Below, piece after piece: positions 16,170 through 18,868 of a DNA stretch of 18,868 nucleotides. The number at the start of each line of letters is the position of its first letter. The stretch's first letter is position 1. The DNA is from Sandarakinorhabdus sp. (GTDB lineage Bacteria > Pseudomonadota > Alphaproteobacteria > Sphingomonadales > Sphingomonadaceae). The stretch is from assembly GCA_025458465.1 (NCBI GenBank), contig JALOSK010000054.1, positions 1 to 18,868 of the forward strand. Direction: 5' to 3'. The position numbers and the translations under genes are program-made. The notes under the pieces are model-generated. The model was given only the letters and a program-made list of their open reading frames with translations, had not been told where the DNA came from and did no database searches.

Positions 16170-17269
16170 CGCCGCGCGCTGGCCGGTGCGCCCGGCCAGG
16201 TGATCGTGCCATCCGGCGATATCGTGATCCCGGCTTCGGGAAGATCCTGCGCTGTCAGCGCCGCAATGTTGGCCGCCGCCGTGCCCAGCGGATCAAGGCG
16301 CGGCCCGCCCGGTTTTGCCTGCCGGGCCGAAACGATGCGCGCCGATTGCAGCGCTCCGGCCTTGTTCACCCGCAAATCCACGATGGGCGCCAGCCCGTTG
16401 GCGCCGTTCAGGCCAAAGCGCCCGAACGTCCAGAAATTGCCCAGGCTGTAGGCGATGAAACGGCCCTTGTAGACCTCCACCGCGCGCGGCACGTGCGGGC
16501 CGTGGCACAGGATGATGTCGGCCCCGGCGTCCACGGCGGTGTGGGCGAAGGCGTGGGGGTTGCCGCGATCCTCGCCCAGGAACATTTCGGTTTCCCGCGT
16601 GATGTGCTGGCGCGTGCTGCCTTCGGCGCCGATGTGGCACGACACGATGGTGAAATCGGCCAGCGCGCTGGCCTGCTGCACCAGGCTGCGCACCCGGTCC
16701 AGATTGCCCACCGGCATCAGGCCGGGATTGTGCCCGAAGGCCACAAGGGAAACGCGGGTGCCGTCGGGCAGGGTGCGCACGGCAAAGCGCATGCCCTCTT
16801 GGTCGGCGGCCGATACCGTCAGGCCGGCCGCTGTCAGATTGGCGAAGGTGGCGCGCCGACCGGTCTCGCCGAAGTCGCGGGCATGATTGTTGGCGTTGGA
16901 CACCATGTTGAAGCCCGCCGCCGCCAGATAATCGGCGTGAAATGGCGGGCTGCGGAAGGTGAAGCACACGGCCGGATTGCTGCACTGTTTTGCACCTTCC
17001 GAACTGGTGTGGACAGTGCCTTCGAAATTGCCGAACACGATATCGCCGGCCTTCAAGAGGCTGGCAATTTCGGGCCCCACCACGTCGGCTGCGGGCGCGC
17101 CGGGCTGGATGCGTTCGTCCATGTAGGGCAGCGGCCAATCGCTGCCCATCATGATGTCGCCCACGCCCACCACCCGATATGCTGGCGCGGCCGGATTGTC
17201 TGTTGCTGCCACTGCGGCACCCTGGGCAGCCAGTGCGATGGAGACGGCAAGGGCAGATTGCAGCGGCAT
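16100..17269 (-). CDS. CapA-family (poly-gamma-glutamate synthesis-like) metallophosphatase-fold protein
   Basis: 389 residues with an N-terminal signal peptide (SALAVSIALAAQGAAVAA), so periplasmic or envelope-located. The CapA/PgsA motifs appear in order: GVGDIMMGSDW near the mature start, VFGNFEGTVH, NANNHARDFG, SCHIGAEGS and CHGPHVPRAVE, then FIAYSLGNFWTF. These form the two-metal calcineurin-like site of the family. Some members help make poly-gamma-glutamate capsule, but no capB/capC partner is present here, so the substrate is unknown. GGAG lies eight bases before the ATG at 17269; a GTG at 17272 is an alternative. The last 26 residues are low-complexity (SARRQGAAMSAVSTTPASAG) and overlap the convergent CHAP gene antisense. 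A promoter is visible about 200 bp upstream. Confidence 0.87.
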   Translation of the reverse strand: MPLQSALAVSIALAAQGAAVAATDNPAAPAYRVVGVGDIMMGSDWPLPYMDERIQPGAPAADVVGPEIASLLKAGDIVFGNFEGTVHTSSEGAKQCSNPAVCFTFRSPPFHADYLAAAGFNMVSNANNHARDFGETGRRATFANLTAAGLTVSAADQEGMRFAVRTLPDGTRVSLVAFGHNPGLMPVGNLDRVRSLVQQASALADFTIVSCHIGAEGSTRQHITRETEMFLGEDRGNPHAFAHTAVDAGADIILCHGPHVPRAVEVYKGRFIAYSLGNFWTFGRFGLNGANGLAPIVDLRVNKAGALQSARIVSARQAKPGGPRLDPLGTAAANIAALTAQDLPEAGITISPDGTITWPGAPASARRQGAAMSAVSTTPASAGAGRMKP

Positions 17270-17646
17270 CACTTGGGCTCCAGGTGGTGGCCGCAGGCTG
17301 CGCCCGCGGTTTGGCGTTCAGTCTTGCCCCATTGCGCCCTATACGCGCAATCGGCTTGATGCCCCAACCGCGCCTGCAGCCAGCGCCCGTGCAGTTTGCA
17401 GGGTGGCGGAGACAATGGTGATTGCACCAGAGCCCAAACCGGCGCGGCGTCCCGCACGAATATCCGAGAAGAAAAATTATATCGCTGTTTCAGATAGATG
17501 TTCACACCATCATGTTGAAATGCCGTGTCAGATGATGCTTGGCGAATTGGCGAATGCATGCCGGATTGCCGGCAGCCAGAACAGTTGTCACGGCGCAGTG
17601 TCACGCCATCTGGCCGTGGGACGTCCTGCGCAACGGCCGGCCTGTT
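17270..17646. other. 377-bp intergenic region upstream of the CapA-like gene
   Basis: No protein-coding frame here has coding character. It holds an AT-rich patch (about 17465-17530) with a promoter pointing to the CapA-like gene, so most of 17270-17470 would be its 5' leader. A small GC-rich hairpin, TGCCGG-ATTG-CCGGCA at 17559-17574, could end the Crp/Fnr-type transcript but has no U-tract. I found no tRNA and no riboswitch I could name. Confidence 0.5.
17476..17504 (-). promoter_or_regulatory. Sigma70-type promoter for the CapA-like gene
   Basis: On the minus strand, TGAACA (17504-17499; four of six matches to TTGACA) is followed after exactly 17 bp by a perfect TATAAT (17481-17476). Transcription would begin near 17469, leaving about 200 nt before the ATG at 17269. 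The perfect -10 in an otherwise GC-rich region is striking. It is predicted from sequence only. Confidence 0.6.
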
Positions 17647-18366
17647 TCAGGTGTCTTTGCCCTGACGCACGAACGCTGCCAGCGCATCAGGCCTGATGAT
17701 GTCGATATGATTGTATTTCAGAGCGATCAGGCCGCGTGCCTGCAGATCGTTCAGGATGCGGTTCGTGTGCATCCGCGACAGGCAGGCCATCTCCCCCAGA
17801 TCGGCCTGGTTGATGCGAAACCCCTGAGGAAAGGCCGATCTGATGCCTTCGCGCACGGCCGTCACCCGCAGCAGCGTGGCAGCGACACGGCGCGGGGCGT
17901 CACGGATCAGCAGTTCGCACGCAACTTCGATGCTGGCCCGGCAGGCATCTTCGGTCAGCATGGCGATCATGCCGGCAAAGGCCGGGTCGGCGGCCATCTG
18001 GGGGCGCAATTCCGACAATGGCACCAGCACCACTTCGGTTTCTTCCATGGCGCGGAATGTCATTGTTCGCTGATTGCCGGTGAGCAGGGGGCCTTCGCCA
18101 AACCAGGCGCCGGGGCGGTTGATGTGGCCAAGGGTGGGGCCTGCCATCGGCGTCATGGCAATGCTGCCAACGCCGCCGCTGACCACGCCATAGATGCCGC
18201 CGCCCGTGTCGCCGATGTGAACGATGGTCTCGCCGCTGTCGAAACTGATGCGGCGGGCAATGTCCAGAACCTTGCGGCGCCAATCGGCCGTTTGGCGCGA
18301 CAGCCAACCGCGCCTGGCAAAAACAAGATCGAGATCGGGACTGTGGGCCATGAATGTTTCGGACAT
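17647..18366 (-). CDS. Crp/Fnr-family transcriptional regulator
   Basis: About 239 residues. The N-terminal cyclic-nucleotide-binding-like beta-roll covers about residues 30-145 (GETIVHIGDTGGGIYGVVSG, then GAWFGEGPLLTGNQRT). A long dimer helix follows, then a C-terminal winged helix with QADLGEMACLSRMHTNRILN as helix-turn-helix. There is no N-terminal cysteine cluster, so it is not an oxygen-sensing Fe-S Fnr. The recognition helix SRMHTNRIL lacks the Glu of Crp/Fnr's SRET motif and looks like the 'HxNR' branch common in alphaproteobacteria, so its site may differ from the classic box. The frame extends to a TTG at 18396; the ATG at 18366 is chosen, ATG 18351 is possible, and none has a good ribosome site. 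It is divergent from the amidohydrolase at 18501. Confidence 0.88.
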   Translation of the reverse strand: MSETFMAHSPDLDLVFARRGWLSRQTADWRRKVLDIARRISFDSGETIVHIGDTGGGIYGVVSGGVGSIAMTPMAGPTLGHINRPGAWFGEGPLLTGNQRTMTFRAMEETEVVLVPLSELRPQMAADPAFAGMIAMLTEDACRASIEVACELLIRDAPRRVAATLLRVTAVREGIRSAFPQGFRINQADLGEMACLSRMHTNRILNDLQARGLIALKYNHIDIIRPDALAAFVRQGKDT

Positions 18367-18427
18367 GACTGGAGGACGTGGCAGCTGCGCCGTCAAGCCT
18401 TAGTTGCATTTGTGGCAAACCAGCCGG

Positions 18428-18441
18428 TTGATCTTTGTCAA
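18428..18441. promoter_or_regulatory. FNR/FixK-type binding box
   Basis: TTGATCTTTGTCAA matches the FNR/FixK consensus TTGAT-N4-ATCAA at nine of the ten defined positions, with both TTGA/TCAA half-sites intact. It lies between the divergent Crp/Fnr-type regulator and the amidohydrolase, about 60 bp from either start, where such a site would control one or both. The site is seen directly; the binding protein is inferred. Confidence 0.55.
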
Positions 18442-18500
18442 AAGCCTCGCGGCAACAGCGGTGATGATACTCGCCGCACTGGCCAGCGAAGGAAAAGTTC

Positions 18501-18868
18501 ATACATCATCTGAAAACCGCGCTGCTTGTTTCGGCACTGTGGGCTGGCCAGGCGCTGGCGGCACCGGGCACCGGGCCCGAACTCATCATCGGCGGTGGCC
18601 GCATCCTGACGATGGAAGGCAATGCTCCGGCCTATGTCGAGGCCGTCGCCGTGGACAAGGGCGCCATCGTGTTTGCTGGCAGCCGCGATGAGGCGATGAA
18701 GCTGTGGGGCAGCAAGACCCGGTTCAAGAATCTGGGCGGCCAGTTGATGATGCCCGGCTTCATCGATGGCCATGCCCATCTGATGGCGCTGGGTGCCCAG
18801 GCGGTTGGCGCCAATCTTCTGCCCGCGCCTGACGGCCAGTCAGACACCATCGACGCGCTGGTGGAGGA
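18501..18868 (+). CDS. Amidohydrolase family protein (YtcJ-like), partial at right edge
   Basis: Runs off the window. The visible 122 codons encode a signal peptide (HHLKTALLVSALWAGQALAA) and then the first domain of an exported metal-dependent amidohydrolase: LIIGGGRILTMEG, a beta-sandwich lead, then MMPGFIDGHAHLMALG with the HxH metal ligands. This order fits the YtcJ-like/amidohydrolase-3 branch. The start is odd. AAGGA at 18489-18493 is followed seven bases later by ATA (18501), from which the signal peptide reads in frame; there is no ATG, GTG or TTG between the in-frame stop at 18465 and the end of the signal peptide. The start is therefore a rare ATA or CTG (18510), or a mutated or miscalled ATG. 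Divergent from the Crp/Fnr-type gene. Confidence 0.8.
   Translation, partial: MHHLKTALLVSALWAGQALAAPGTGPELIIGGGRILTMEGNAPAYVEAVAVDKGAIVFAGSRDEAMKLWGSKTRFKNLGGQLMMPGFIDGHAHLMALGAQAVGANLLPAPDGQSDTIDALVE

Noticed and set aside
17270..17646. tRNA or known riboswitch in the long gap
   Set aside because: No cloverleaf, anticodon arm or recognisable aptamer core could be found by eye.

Overview
This is a GC-rich chromosomal window with tightly packed genes, many ATGA stop/start overlaps, a TolC/ABC/HlyD secretion operon, a BNR/VPS10-type exoprotein and an aromatic-acid catabolism block. Together these suggest an alphaproteobacterium, most likely of the Sphingomonadales. That placement is inferred from gene content and style; there is no rRNA or other marker in the window.

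Layout. (a) 18-3182 (+): a large secreted BNR-repeat beta-propeller protein, followed by a UUCG hairpin and a 30-bp tandem hairpin array that separates it from the convergent secretion operon. (b) 7815-3285 (-): a three-gene type I secretion operon in the order TolC-like outer membrane protein, ABC permease/ATPase, HlyD-like adaptor. The genes are joined by ATGA overlaps and no substrate is visible. (c) 7954-12407: a catabolic block with fumarylacetoacetase (-), a glutaryl-CoA dehydrogenase gene (+) that lacks about 30 internal codons and is out of frame, an Lrp/AsnC regulator (-), then divergently 4-hydroxyphenylpyruvate dioxygenase and a VOC-fold enzyme (+). The first and last steps of tyrosine breakdown are here; homogentisate dioxygenase and maleylacetoacetate isomerase are not.

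(d) 12481-14496 (+): a 671-residue protein joining an N-terminal SLOG-like Rossmann domain (GVTGHR motif) to four predicted membrane segments. It resembles the SLOG/SLATT sensor-effector architecture proposed for nucleotide-centred conflict systems and is the best candidate for an undescribed system in this window. (e) 14522-16169 (+): three small exported proteins. The first is broken by an exact 49-bp tandem duplication, the second is an unrecognised exported protein, and the third is a CHAP-type cysteine hydrolase with a TTG start. (f) 17269-16100 (-): a CapA-family protein with a convincing sigma70-type promoter and a leader of about 200 nt. (g) 18366-17647 (-): a Crp/Fnr-family regulator, divergent from a right-edge amidohydrolase (18501 onward). 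The amidohydrolase appears to begin at an ATA codon, and a near-perfect FNR/FixK-type box lies between the two genes.

Three unrelated lesions (the dehydrogenase deletion, the 49-bp duplication and the ATA start) occur within about 8.5 kb. This points either to recent local gene decay or to assembly/consensus problems, and read mapping would separate the two.
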